Assembly: GCA_945903465.1 (NCBI GenBank)
Contig: CAMDOF010000068.1
Location: 1-36,388 of the forward strand
Origin: Opitutus sp. GAS368
GTDB lineage: Bacteria; Verrucomicrobiota; Verrucomicrobiia; Opitutales; Opitutaceae
Direction: 5' to 3'
Length of the DNA stretch: 36,388 nucleotides
In this document: piece by piece, positions 1-8,465 of the stretch
Numbering within the stretch: position 1 is the first letter of the stretch
How the letters are laid out: the number at the start of each line of letters is the position of its first letter
Position numbers and translations under genes: made by a program
Notes under the pieces: model-generated
Seen by the model: only the letters and a program-made list of their open reading frames with translations
What the model was told of the DNA's origin: nothing
Database searches by the model: none

Positions 1-149
1 AGGTCATCGGGCAGGAGCAGCTCGGTCTCGTCGTCGAGTTTCTCGAAGAGGTTCGGCAGGAGGGCGTGGTAGAAACGGCAGGCGGCGAGGACGAGATGGC
101 GATAAACTTCGCCCTGCGCATCCGGCGACGGGATGCGGCCATCGAGGAG
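1..149. repeat. terminal direct repeat, left copy
   Basis: These 149 bases are identical, base for base, to 36240-36388. They lie inside pglX, in the part coding for the region just upstream of the methyltransferase core. Joining the two copies gives a 36,239-bp circle and leaves the pglX frame continuous across the join. Confidence 0.97.
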
Positions 150-514
150 ATCATTGAGCCGGGCGGGGTCGGTGTGGGGCTTCAGTTCCTCGGGCAAGGC
201 TCCGGTGCGGGTGAGCTTGAGCAGCTCGGGCTGGGTCTCCGCTGCGCTGGCTGGCGTGAGAACGCGGGCACGGAACGGATGCCAGCCGCGGGCGTCCATG
301 AAGCGAAGCGGTTGAACCAGGTGTAGGCCACGCGCTCGATGAGCCCGGAGCGATCCGCCGCCGCGAGCTTCCGGAGCGCGGCTACCTGAGGTGCGAAGGT
401 GGTGAGGTAGTCGGGCGTTTGGGCAGTGAGGGCGAAGTCGAGCTTGCGCGTGACGGCCTCCATGAGCTGGCGGCGGACGGCGGGAGCGAAGGTCTTGAGG
501 GCGGAGGTGTTCAT
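1..514 (-). pseudogene. pglX: BREX DNA methyltransferase PglX, N-terminal part, frameshifted
   Basis: This is the 5' end of the BREX adenine methyltransferase gene, whose product marks self DNA and is also needed for phage exclusion. The ATG at 514 overlaps the stop of the upstream nucleotidyltransferase gene (ATGA), so translation is probably coupled. The first residues (MNTSALKTFAPAVRRQLMEA) and the motif VAYTWFNRF are typical PglX N-terminus. Family members continue TWFNRF-A-A-L-RFMD. Here the two RF codon pairs (cgcttc) overlap by one base, so about 10 bases are missing, near 304-312, and RFMDARGWHPF continues in another frame. That second frame is open down to base 1 and, through the terminal repeat, continues in the segment ending at 36388. 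As written the gene makes only a short aberrant peptide unless the gap is an assembly error or is bypassed. Confidence 0.85.
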
Positions 515-1296
515 GGGGCAGGCAGGCGGAAATAGATCTGAATCGCCGAGCGAAGGACGGTTGGACGTATGCCGCCCCCGAGCGTGTTCTTGAGAGACGC
601 CATTATTTGCGACCACTCCTGAGAACTCTCAGAAAAGGCGCCGAGAAAACTGATGAGATCGCGGGTGGTACTTGCTGGAAGCCCGGGTCCGGGGTCTCCG
701 GGCAGGGTGACTGCGAGCCGGAACACGTCGTTCCGGTGCTTGGCGATGTCTTTCGAGTCAATTTTTTCCCCAGCTTCCTTGCGTCTCGTCAAGTTGAGCC
801 ATGCATGGGCCTTCAGTGGGATAAGAGCGGTCGCGCTAGCGAAGAAGAGTCCATCGCGAACCGCATGGTGGGTTTGAATCAGCGAGTAGTAATCGTCATC
901 GAGGAGAAGGGCGGACAAACTATGATGATCGGTGCCCGCCGGTATCGGCGTGATTTCCTGCCCTTCTGCTAATTGGAGTCCTTCCGGTTTGCGGCTGAAA
1001 AGTTCCAACATGAACGGGAACGGCTCGTTCGTCGGTTTAGCAAAGCGATAGAGGATGGGAGAGCCCTCCGTTCGCTCGCGGATCTCGTAGCCCCCTTCCG
1101 CGATGAAAGCCCGCAGTTCCCTGACAGCTTCCGGAGCTAGCACCTCAATGATCAGGACGATGTCGAGATCCTTGGTGGCACGGAACTCCAGCCCCGCAGC
1201 CGCGAACCATTCATCACAGGCCGCACCGCCGATCAGGACGAAGGAGCCTTCAAATTCCCGGAAGCGTTCACGAAAAAGATCGAGGCCTCTTACCAT
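511..1296 (-). CDS. nucleotidyltransferase (AbiEii/MNT-like), second gene of a pair inside BREX
   Basis: A 261-residue protein with a nucleotidyltransferase fold signature: LIGGAA at residues 21-26 followed by KDLDIVL at 42-48, giving the GG...DxD metal-binding arrangement of the MNT/AbiEii group. Members of this group transfer nucleotides to RNA or protein targets, and many are toxins of type IV or MNT toxin-antitoxin systems. It starts at 1296, seven bases inside the end of the upstream winged-helix gene. It has an unusually strong ribosome site (AGGAGG, 4 bases before ATG) for a locus where other genes have none. Its stop overlaps the pglX start. The operon position suggests co-expression with the HTH partner and with pglX. 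Toxin function is an inference; it could also be a BREX accessory enzyme. Confidence 0.75.
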   Translation of the reverse strand: MVRGLDLFRERFREFEGSFVLIGGAACDEWFAAAGLEFRATKDLDIVLIIEVLAPEAVRELRAFIAEGGYEIRERTEGSPILYRFAKPTNEPFPFMLELFSRKPEGLQLAEGQEITPIPAGTDHHSLSALLLDDDYYSLIQTHHAVRDGLFFASATALIPLKAHAWLNLTRRKEAGEKIDSKDIAKHRNDVFRLAVTLPGDPGPGLPASTTRDLISFLGAFSESSQEWSQIMASLKNTLGGGIRPTVLRSAIQIYFRLPAP

Positions 1297-2276
1297 TTTA
1301 CCTCCTCGATGATTCGTTCTAGTTGCTGTTGGACGCGCTCGTCTCCAGAACCCCGAAGACTGAGATAGAGGGAAAGGGGATCCACCATCTGGTCGTCACC
1401 GAGCAGGCGCGGGTTGTATGACCAAACCTCAATTCTGACATTCGCGGTCTCCGCATCGCGGCAACCCGCACAGACGCCACGCTCCAGAAAATCCTGAAAC
1501 ACTGCGAGCGTCATGGCGTATGTTGGCAGGCGGTCGTCCGCGATCATCGTCCGCCGGCTCAAGGCGCTCATCCCGGCTAGCAACGCGGGGTGCTCGGGCT
1601 TTTCCCAGCGACCCCATTGCGTTTTTTTGACGGGAGAATTCAACTGAGGTTTGACCCGATCCCAAAGCGCACGGCCGGTGGCCAAAAAATCCAAAACTGT
1701 GGCGCGGCCGTTCCGGACAATCTCGCAGATCTCCGCGGCTTCCAGTTCATCCTTCACCTTCGTCATCATCATCGGGGAGTAATGGACTTTCTGCGCGATA
1801 TCCTTGAGCGAATTCTCGGCGAGGGGCGCGCGCAAAAGGTGGTAGAGAACCGTGCATTGAGCGGCGGGACTGAGCAACTCACGACGCTTGGAGTTCGGTT
1901 GAGGGAATCTCTCCCGCAAATCAATCAAGCTGTTCGGGATGAATGTTTGACTGCCTGGGACGATGAAGGGGATGCCCATTTGGACCATCCGATTTCTGGC
2001 GTAGGAGGGCAGAATCGGCAGAACCAGAACAACAGGCTCACCGAGCCCGAGTTTGAGCGCCTCTGCCTGCTTCCCGTATTCGCCCGGGGGGGCGATCTCC
2101 CAGCCCTCCGCTTCGAGTGCCAGGAAAGACTTCCGTCCGAACAGGCGGGTAGAAAAAAATGCATAGCGCTCTCGCAGGAACAGCGGCAGGCCCGAGGCCG
2201 TCTCGGCGGCCAGATCGGGACGCTCACCGGAGAACGCCTCAAGGTGGGCGAGCAAGCGTTGTTTGAGTAAAAGCAT
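1290..2276 (-). CDS. winged-helix (MarR-like) regulator or antitoxin paired with a nucleotidyltransferase
   Basis: A 328-residue protein. Residues around 130-205 read as a winged-helix DNA-binding domain: AAQCTVLYHLLRAP, then KDIAQKVHYSPMMMTKVKDE as the likely helix-turn-helix, then a wing region with VRNGRATVLDF. The N-terminal part, with the segment VVLVLPILPSYARNRMV, resembles no domain I can name. It is followed with a 7-base overlap by the nucleotidyltransferase gene, the order of AbiEi-AbiEii type IV pairs (regulator or antitoxin first). A 70-base AT-rich gap with a perfect 8-bp dyad lies just upstream, so the gene probably has its own promoter and regulates itself. Homology to AbiEi itself is not certain; it could be a BREX-specific regulator unrelated to toxin control. 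Confidence 0.65.
   Translation of the reverse strand: MLLLKQRLLAHLEAFSGERPDLAAETASGLPLFLRERYAFFSTRLFGRKSFLALEAEGWEIAPPGEYGKQAEALKLGLGEPVVLVLPILPSYARNRMVQMGIPFIVPGSQTFIPNSLIDLRERFPQPNSKRRELLSPAAQCTVLYHLLRAPLAENSLKDIAQKVHYSPMMMTKVKDELEAAEICEIVRNGRATVLDFLATGRALWDRVKPQLNSPVKKTQWGRWEKPEHPALLAGMSALSRRTMIADDRLPTYAMTLAVFQDFLERGVCAGCRDAETANVRIEVWSYNPRLLGDDQMVDPLSLYLSLRGSGDERVQQQLERIIEEVKW
1301..1306 (-). promoter_or_regulatory. strong Shine-Dalgarno of the nucleotidyltransferase gene
   Basis: On the minus strand AGGAGG lies 4 bases (taaa) before the ATG at 1296, inside the last codons of the upstream gene. It supports that start, and it stands out because brxC, pglX and the winged-helix gene show no comparable site. 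Confidence 0.7.
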
Positions 2277-2294
2277 TTAGGATACACTTATAAT

Positions 2295-2323
2295 GCACGA
2301 TACATCTTGCAAGTTTATCGTGC
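2295..2323. promoter_or_regulatory. operator-like inverted repeat upstream of the winged-helix gene
   Basis: GCACGATA at 2295-2302 and its exact reverse complement TATCGTGC at 2316-2323 are separated by 13 bases. Those bases contain a smaller palindrome, CTTGCAAG, at 2306-2313. The dyad lies 19-47 bases before the start codon at 2276. A TATAAG-like -10 element is readable on the minus strand between the dyad and the gene, without a convincing -35. The 70-base gap is conspicuously AT-rich for this DNA. The dyad probably binds the winged-helix protein; this is an inference. Confidence 0.55.
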
Positions 2324-2346
2324 TTACTTTGGATATCATACTTGAT

Positions 2347-5300
2347 TCACAAGCTGATACGGACGCCGTTTTTTATCTCTGCCAGGGCAGCTTCGCGGAG
2401 GGCTGCCAGCCAGGTATCGAGATCGGCTTCGGTCGCGACATAGGGAAGGCTGCACTTGGGGCGTAGGTTGGTGGCGGAAGTGTAGCGCGCAGTCGGTGGA
2501 GTCGAAGTAACTGCGCCGCCCGGTTTGCCGGGGGGTGGCGGGGGCGGAGCGGCGAGCCGCGAGGCCAAGGCCAGCTGGACGGGGTAGTCTTGAGTGAGGT
2601 AGCGCTGAAGCCGGTCGCGGATACCGGTGACGAAACGGGCGGTCTGGATCGCATCGCGGGCGGCCACGGTCAACGCCATCACTTGGCTACGACAGGCGTC
2701 GTCGAGCTTCGCGAAGTCCTCGATCGCCTGAAGGCGGGTCTGCTGGGCATCGAGCGTAGCGATGGCCTGTTCGCGCTCCGCCTTGAGCAGGGCCGCGAGA
2801 AGGCTCCGCACTTTAGTCACGGCTGCTTTGGCTGAAGGCACCGCGTTGCCCCGATACGGATGCGCGGATGCGGCGAGATCACGCAGGGGTTGCACCTCGG
2901 CAGCGGGGACTTCGGCGAAGTTGGCTTCTTCGGCCCGAAGGAAGGTAATGGCGTCGTCGTAGGCCACGCGCTGGGGGCCGTGCATAAACGCTTTGATCGG
3001 GGCAAGATAATCGTCTTTCGCACCGAGCAGATCGTCCTGAAACTCCGCCAGCTGATTGAGGAGGTAGGTATAGTCCTTGGCCGCCAGGGTGGAGATCTGG
3101 GTGCAGATCGGCCGGAGGGGTTCGAGGAAGGCGTAGCGGGCGGCCTGATCGAGCAACACCGTGAGATCGCGGGCCTCGGCGGCGAGCGCCTCAATGGCAA
3201 ACTGCCCCACCGACCGCGCATCCGCCCAGCTGTTGGACCGATCAAAGAAGTCGTGGTGAAATTTTTTGAGGGCGTTGACCTTCGTGGCATCAAACTGCTC
3301 CTGCAGGCGGACGCGCACGCCACCGTGTTGCCGGGAATTTTTCAGATGCTCGAACGCGCTGCAGGCATCGAGCAGCTCGGAAGTGCGTAGCTCCACTTTG
3401 CCCATCCGGAAGAGACGACCCACCTGGGTGAGCACGGCCAGCGGATACCAACCGTAGGGCCGCTTGCCAAAGACCCGGAGGATTTCTTCGATGGACGTGC
3501 GTTCGCCATTCTCCTGGTTGCGCATCACGTAGGTGAGGACCTCCTGCTCAGCCTCCGAAGGAATCTGGGTGCCGCTGGTGAGCAGGTCGTCCTGCGCCAG
3601 CAACGCCTGCGAAAGGGTGGTCTCATCGTAGGCGCCCTTCAGGATTCGCAGGCTGGGAAAGGAAAACGAAATCAAATCCTGACACGCTTTCGCGAAACGA
3701 TTGCGCGCATCTCCCTCCCCCACGGTGTCGAGCCGGGAGCCATTGAGGTAAAGCGGGGCTTTGCTCAGAAAGTCGGTGGCCACCCCCAGCAGGGCGGTGC
3801 GACGCACGCTGTTTTGTTGACCGCGCTGGTCGAGAATCGCTCTGCGCGAAGCATCCCCGGAGCCGGAATTCGTGGTGATGTATTTCTGGGTCTTGAGGTA
3901 GAGCCGGGCTTGGTCACTCAGGCTGGTATCAGCCGGGAGCACCGCGAGCAGCTCGGCCTTGCCGGTATTTTGGGCGGCGAGCGTGCTCGCGTGGGTGTGG
4001 TTGGGATGATCCGTGGTGATGATGTTGATCGCCACATCGGCCTCCCGCCCGATGAGGGTATCGTCGAGTTTCCGTCCGTAGGAATAATCCTGCCCATTGC
4101 CCTCGTAGCGAATCTTCGGGTCACGGAGCACGTCCGCGAACAGGACCTTGGTCAGGAGGTCCGCCACCTGCGATTCGTCGATCTCGGTGTTCTTGATTTC
4201 GACCTCAATGTCTTTTTCGGTGTCGGTCAGGAACTCGTAGAGATCCCCGGAGCGTTGCAGATACGACTGACTTTCGAGCAGAGCGAGGGCGGCAAGCACG
4301 GCTTTCTCATGCGCGCGAATATCAAGGTCGGGCCGGTCGATCAGCAAAATGGCCACGTTGCGGGGAGTCGCTTTGAACTCGCGCACCCACTTGAGCAGGA
4401 AGAGCGATTTCAGGATACGAATCGGGATGCCCTGCCCCAGTCGCGCCTCGGCCATCTTGATGGTGGTCTGCATATGGCCCCGAATGGAAGCGGCGATGCC
4501 ATCATACATGAGGTCGAACGTGGCGAGGTGGCCCACGTCTTGATTGCGCACGGCTTTGGCTACCTCTTGGAAAACGGCGAGCATCGAACGTTCGCCCACG
4601 GAAAGATATTTCCCGGTAAACACCCCGTGTTTGGAGAGCTGCTGGATCGCGAGTTGGAACAGATCGAACTGGTAGGTGTGAAACGGATAGAACGCGCAGA
4701 ATTCATCGCTGCCTCTCCAACCGGACAAATTGATCGAATTGTCCCCAAAGCGGTAAAGCGTCTGGAGGTTATCTTTCTCGCGATCGTAGATCTCGGTGAG
4801 AACCACGGGTTCGGCTTCCTGCTTCGCCAAGAGACGTTTTTGAATGACTTCACGCACGTCGGCACTGGCGAGCGTGAGCTGAGTCTTGAAGCGGCCCATG
4901 ATCTTGGTGATGTCCTGCGCCGCCAGTCCCTTGAAGGAACCGAGCACGCCTTCGAGATCGGCTTGCGAGGTGACGAAGATCCAGGCCCGCCCGTTGCAGA
5001 CGGTGCCCAATGTCTCTGCCACCGTCTGAAGGTTCAGCATGAGTTTGGAGTCTTGGCCGATAAACTGGCCGACCTCGTCGACGAAGAAGTTCAGGCGAAA
5101 ACCGGCCGGCTGGCGCCCGATATAATCTTTCACCATCTGAGCGAAGCTCTCGATGGAGACGCGGTAGTCCTCGCGGACCTGCCGCATCAGACTTGAGGCT
5201 TCGCTCTCGGCCACGCCGAAATGCGCCGCGTAGGCTTTCGCAAAGGCCGCCTTCCGCGCCGTCGCAATGGCCTCGCGGTCCCGCTCCCAAGTGGCGCCAT

Positions 5301-5850
5301 TGATGCGCAGGTAAGTCTCTTTGAACGGGACAAAGTCACCGCGCACATCGAGATCATGCTCGAAGCGGGCGATGTAACCCTGCTTGCCGTAGTAGCCTTG
5401 GAGCTCGTTCAAGACCTTCACAAAAACTTCGAGAATCGGGGAGGAATGATCTCCGCCGATGCCGTCAAATTTCTGGTCAATATTGAACAAGATGCTCCGC
5501 GACGGGATGGCTGTGGCCTTAGCCAGGTCGGCCTTGACGATCTCATCTTCGATCTTCGGCAGAACAATGTCCGCCGGACGAAGCCCGTTGGCGAGGGGCT
5601 GGTCGTCGAGGATGAGGGAGAGAATCTTGAGCAAGGGTGACTTGCCGGAGCCGAAGAAACCGGAAATCCACACACCGTTCGCCGTCAGCTCCGTCAGATA
5701 GCGATCGGTAAACTTGGCGAGCCCCCGGGCGACATCACGGGTGACCACGTATTCCTCCAACTCGATCTGGAGGTTGCGGGCGTCGTCGGCCTTGATGACA
5801 CCATCGATCGGACGCTCAACCGGTTTAACAAAGAGCTCGTGGATTTTCAT
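2347..5850 (-). CDS. brxC: BREX P-loop ATPase BrxC
   Basis: A 1167-residue protein starting MKIHELFVKPVERPIDGVIK, the hallmark BrxC/PglY N-terminus. The Walker A motif GFFGSGKS is at residues 64-71. The Walker B-like strand FRLNFFVDEVG is at about 251-261 and a sensor-like IFVTSQ is at about 291-296. BrxC is the large AAA-type ATPase of type 1 BREX; it associates with BrxB and PglZ and is required for phage defence. The start at 5850, five bases after the brxB stop, is preferred over in-frame upstream codons, which read through brxB in another frame. After Walker A most relatives have GKSHF; here it is GKSPLL, an uncommon change next to the nucleotide site. Length and frame are intact, unlike the neighbouring BREX genes. 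No obvious ribosome site; coupling to brxB is likely. Confidence 0.92.
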   Translation of the reverse strand: MKIHELFVKPVERPIDGVIKADDARNLQIELEEYVVTRDVARGLAKFTDRYLTELTANGVWISGFFGSGKSPLLKILSLILDDQPLANGLRPADIVLPKIEDEIVKADLAKATAIPSRSILFNIDQKFDGIGGDHSSPILEVFVKVLNELQGYYGKQGYIARFEHDLDVRGDFVPFKETYLRINGATWERDREAIATARKAAFAKAYAAHFGVAESEASSLMRQVREDYRVSIESFAQMVKDYIGRQPAGFRLNFFVDEVGQFIGQDSKLMLNLQTVAETLGTVCNGRAWIFVTSQADLEGVLGSFKGLAAQDITKIMGRFKTQLTLASADVREVIQKRLLAKQEAEPVVLTEIYDREKDNLQTLYRFGDNSINLSGWRGSDEFCAFYPFHTYQFDLFQLAIQQLSKHGVFTGKYLSVGERSMLAVFQEVAKAVRNQDVGHLATFDLMYDGIAASIRGHMQTTIKMAEARLGQGIPIRILKSLFLLKWVREFKATPRNVAILLIDRPDLDIRAHEKAVLAALALLESQSYLQRSGDLYEFLTDTEKDIEVEIKNTEIDESQVADLLTKVLFADVLRDPKIRYEGNGQDYSYGRKLDDTLIGREADVAINIITTDHPNHTHASTLAAQNTGKAELLAVLPADTSLSDQARLYLKTQKYITTNSGSGDASRRAILDQRGQQNSVRRTALLGVATDFLSKAPLYLNGSRLDTVGEGDARNRFAKACQDLISFSFPSLRILKGAYDETTLSQALLAQDDLLTSGTQIPSEAEQEVLTYVMRNQENGERTSIEEILRVFGKRPYGWYPLAVLTQVGRLFRMGKVELRTSELLDACSAFEHLKNSRQHGGVRVRLQEQFDATKVNALKKFHHDFFDRSNSWADARSVGQFAIEALAAEARDLTVLLDQAARYAFLEPLRPICTQISTLAAKDYTYLLNQLAEFQDDLLGAKDDYLAPIKAFMHGPQRVAYDDAITFLRAEEANFAEVPAAEVQPLRDLAASAHPYRGNAVPSAKAAVTKVRSLLAALLKAEREQAIATLDAQQTRLQAIEDFAKLDDACRSQVMALTVAARDAIQTARFVTGIRDRLQRYLTQDYPVQLALASRLAAPPPPPPGKPGGAVTSTPPTARYTSATNLRPKCSLPYVATEADLDTWLAALREAALAEIKNGVRISL

Positions 5851-5855
5851 GGAAA

Positions 5856-6145
5856 TTAGAGGCGATAGTGGTCGAGGTTCGTGGCCCGATAATACGGATT
5901 GTTGATCCGAGGGCTGGGGATCGACCCGAACAAACGCAGGTGCGAACCGCCGCCGGGGTCTTGGGAATATTCGCCGGGGAAGAAGATGACCACGGGATGC
6001 CGCAACATCGCTGGCTGGAGGGATTCGAGAATGGTAGGCGTGCGCAGAAACGGAAAGATCCGCCCCGGACCCGTGATGAGCGTCAACTGCGCGCCTTCGC
6101 CTTCGATGGCGCGGATCAGCCGAGGAATCAGGTGAGTTTTGGGGT
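5856..6145 (-). pseudogene. brxB: BrxB (DUF1788) C-terminal remnant
   Basis: About 95 codons that match the C-terminal half of BrxB, the small BREX protein bridging BrxC and PglZ. Recognisable pieces are DPKTHLIPRLIRAIEGEG, LTLITGPGRIFPFLRTPTIL, the conserved VVIFFPGEY and the C-terminal LRLFGS...NPYYRATNLDHYRL. The stop at 5856 is five bases before brxC, the normal spacing. BrxB proteins are about 200 residues, and the N-terminal half is missing: going upstream the frame enters brxA sequence near 6140-6155. The only nearby starts are non-ATG (for example TTG at 6086), so at most a truncated product is possible. Confidence 0.75.
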
Positions 6146-6487
6146 CGCCGCCAATTTTTCGCGCAAGCTTTCAACCGCAAAATCGAAGAGGAAGCGGGTG
6201 CGTTTGCAGGCCGCGAGCCAAGCGATTGCGGTCCGATCATCCGTCGTGGCCGCAGCCGCGAAATGGATCTGATCGTGGGTCAACGTTTTGAGGCGTGGAC
6301 GCAATTCGCGCTCAAGGCGGAGCGCGCTGCTGGCGCTCCGGCACTGGAGAGCATTGGTCGCCAAAATCTTCGCTTTGGCCAAATCCCATGAACCCGTCTG
6401 CACGAAAGTCTCCGCCATAATCCGAACGAGCTCAGGCCGGAGGGAAGCTGCCGTGAAACTGAACGAAACAGGGTGTTCCGGTGCCAT
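6128..6487 (-). pseudogene. brxA: BrxA (DUF1819) N-terminal remnant, out-of-frame junction with brxB
   Basis: 119 codons from the ATG at 6487. The protein matches the N-terminal half of BrxA, the small DNA-binding first protein of type 1 BREX operons: FSFTAASLRPELVRIMAETF, then TGSWDLAKAKIL, the arginine-rich SALRLERELRPRLKTL and the conserved ACKRTRFLFDFAVESLREKL. After that point the family would continue for about 80-90 residues. Here the frame ends at 6128 after a few unrelated residues, and the other frame is already brxB. A single deletion of roughly 500-600 bp removing the brxA 3' half and the brxB 5' half explains the arrangement. A TTG at 6505 would add six residues, but the ATG fits family starts better. 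Confidence 0.75.
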
Positions 6488-6714
6488 TGCCCGCAAATCA
6501 GACAAGCTGGAGAACGAGAGGCGACCCTTAATTCGCCAACTAAAAAAATGGCGGTGCTGATGAAGTTTCGGATTAAAATCGATACCCCGAAAAACACCAG
6601 CACGAGAAGGTTGGCCCCCCTTGGCGGTCGCTCATTCTCAATCGTCCGGCCGTTGTCGCAGTCGCCCTTGAAGCGAAAAAGCGGGTCGCCCAGAGGCCAG
6701 TGGGCGCCCAAAAA

Positions 6715-8262
6715 TCAGTGCTTAAAATGGCGACTGGCGGTAAACACCATCGCCATCCCGCGTTCATCGGCGGCGGCGATGACTTCCGCGTCTCGCAGGG
6801 AACCGCCGGGCTGGATGGCGGCGGTGGCCCCCGCGTTGGCGGCCGCGATCAAACCATCGGGGAACGGAAACAAGGCCTCGCTCGCCACCACGGATCCGCG
6901 CAGATCCAACGCCGCCTCTCCCGCCTTCCAAACAGCGATCCGCGAACTATCGACCCGCGCCATCTGCCCCGCGCCCACTCCGAGCGTGCGTTCGCCACGG
7001 CAGTAAACAATCGAGTTGGATTTCACGTGCTTGCCGACCTTCCAGCCAAACATCATCGCAGACCACTCCTCCGTCGTCGGTTCCCGTTTCGTCACCACCT
7101 TGAAATCCCGGACATTGCCCAGCGTCCGATCCCGATCCTGCACCAGCACGCCCCCGACCACTGAACGAATTTCCTGCAACGCATCCGCGCCGATCCCTCC
7201 CTTGGCGATCATTAGCCGGAGATTTTTCTTTTTCGAAAAAATGGCCAGAGCGTCATCGTGGAAACGCGGGGCGATGATGACTTCGGTGAAAATATCCGCA
7301 ATCGCCTTGGCTAAATCGCCGTCGAGAGTTTGGTTGACCACGATGATACCGCCAAAGGGCGCCTGCCGATCGGTGGCGTAGGCGTGATCCCACGCCTCGA
7401 GGAGCGAGTCCGCACTGGCGACACCGCACGGGTTCGTATGTTTTAAAATCGCCACCGTCGGGCGTTCAAACTCGCCGATGAGGTAAGTTGCCGCGGTGAT
7501 ATCCAGGAGGTTATTGTAAGAAAGCTCCTTCCCTTGCAGCTGGGAAAAATGGTCGTGGAAGGTGCCGTAGAGCGCCGCCTGCTGGTGGGGGTTTTCCCCG
7601 TAACGCAACGATTGCGCTTTCTTCCACGAGTGCGTCAACGTGGCTGGGAACCCCCGCAACGCCGCGAGATCAGGCTCAATGGCCTGCGCTTCCAAATAAC
7701 GCGCAATCGCGGCATCGTAACTGGCCGTGCGTTGAAAAACTTTGAGCGCGAGTTGCCGGCGAAGATCGCCCAGTCCCGTCCCCGAAGCCATCGCCAAGAG
7801 GACGCGCGGATAATCATCCGCATCACACACCACGGTGACGCTCTCGTGATTCTTCGCGGCACTCCGCAACATCGAGGGACCGCCAATATCGATATTCTCA
7901 ATCGCTTCTTCAAAAGGCACTCCGGGCTTCGCGACGGTGGCCTCAAAAGGGTAAAGATTGACCACCACGAGATCGATCAGCTCGATGCCGTTTTTTGCGG
8001 CCTGCGCCAAGTGCTCCGGCTTATCGCGGCGGCAGAGCAGGCCCCCGTGGATTTTCGGATGCAGCGTCTTCACTCGCCCTTCCATGATCTCCGGAAATCC
8101 CGTATGCTGGCCCACTTCGGTTACCGGCAGTCCTTTTTCAGCCAAGAGCTTCGCGGTGCCGCCCGTCGAGAGCAGGGTGTAACCGTGTTGACCAACCAGC
8201 GCGGCCGCGAATTCAACGAGACCGCGTTTATCGGAGACAGAGAGAAGGGCAAATTTAGCCAT
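6715..8262 (-). CDS. purH: bifunctional AICAR transformylase / IMP cyclohydrolase PurH
   Basis: A 515-residue enzyme for the last two steps of purine synthesis: formylation of AICAR with 10-formyl-tetrahydrofolate, then ring closure to IMP, in the cytoplasm. The N-terminal cyclohydrolase domain shows SVSDKRGLVEFA, LLSTGGTAKLL, GRVKTLHPKIHGGLL and VVVNLYPFE. The C-terminal transformylase domain shows SLRYGENPHQQAALYG, LSYNNLLDITAA, ILKHTNPCGVA, GVGAGQMARVDSSRIA and the terminal SEALFPFPDG...RHFKH. Full family length and no gaps. The ATG at 8262 (MAKFALLSVSD) fits the family; the frame stays open upstream to 8457 but reads non-homologous sequence. It is divergent from apaG and is the last ordinary gene before the BREX remnant. 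Confidence 0.97.
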   Translation of the reverse strand: MAKFALLSVSDKRGLVEFAAALVGQHGYTLLSTGGTAKLLAEKGLPVTEVGQHTGFPEIMEGRVKTLHPKIHGGLLCRRDKPEHLAQAAKNGIELIDLVVVNLYPFEATVAKPGVPFEEAIENIDIGGPSMLRSAAKNHESVTVVCDADDYPRVLLAMASGTGLGDLRRQLALKVFQRTASYDAAIARYLEAQAIEPDLAALRGFPATLTHSWKKAQSLRYGENPHQQAALYGTFHDHFSQLQGKELSYNNLLDITAATYLIGEFERPTVAILKHTNPCGVASADSLLEAWDHAYATDRQAPFGGIIVVNQTLDGDLAKAIADIFTEVIIAPRFHDDALAIFSKKKNLRLMIAKGGIGADALQEIRSVVGGVLVQDRDRTLGNVRDFKVVTKREPTTEEWSAMMFGWKVGKHVKSNSIVYCRGERTLGVGAGQMARVDSSRIAVWKAGEAALDLRGSVVASEALFPFPDGLIAAANAGATAAIQPGGSLRDAEVIAAADERGMAMVFTASRHFKH

Positions 8263-8465
8263 GCGGGCCGATTTGTGTTTCGAGGTGCGCCACGCCGCAA
8301 GCGCGAATCTCGGCAACGTGCCACCAGGCGCACCGCCACCCCGGAAACCAACCGGCAGCGCGCGCACGCCGGCGTTGGTTCCGCGCCGCGCCCGCGCAAG
8401 CCCAGGCCGCCCCCCGACCACGCTGAGCTTGCCGAGCGCGGTCACACTCATTTGCATTCTCCGCC

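Noticed and set aside
3814..5196. 460-codon open frame on the plus strand
   Set aside because: It lies wholly antisense to the recognisable brxC gene, has no family resemblance, and reflects the codon bias of GC-rich DNA.
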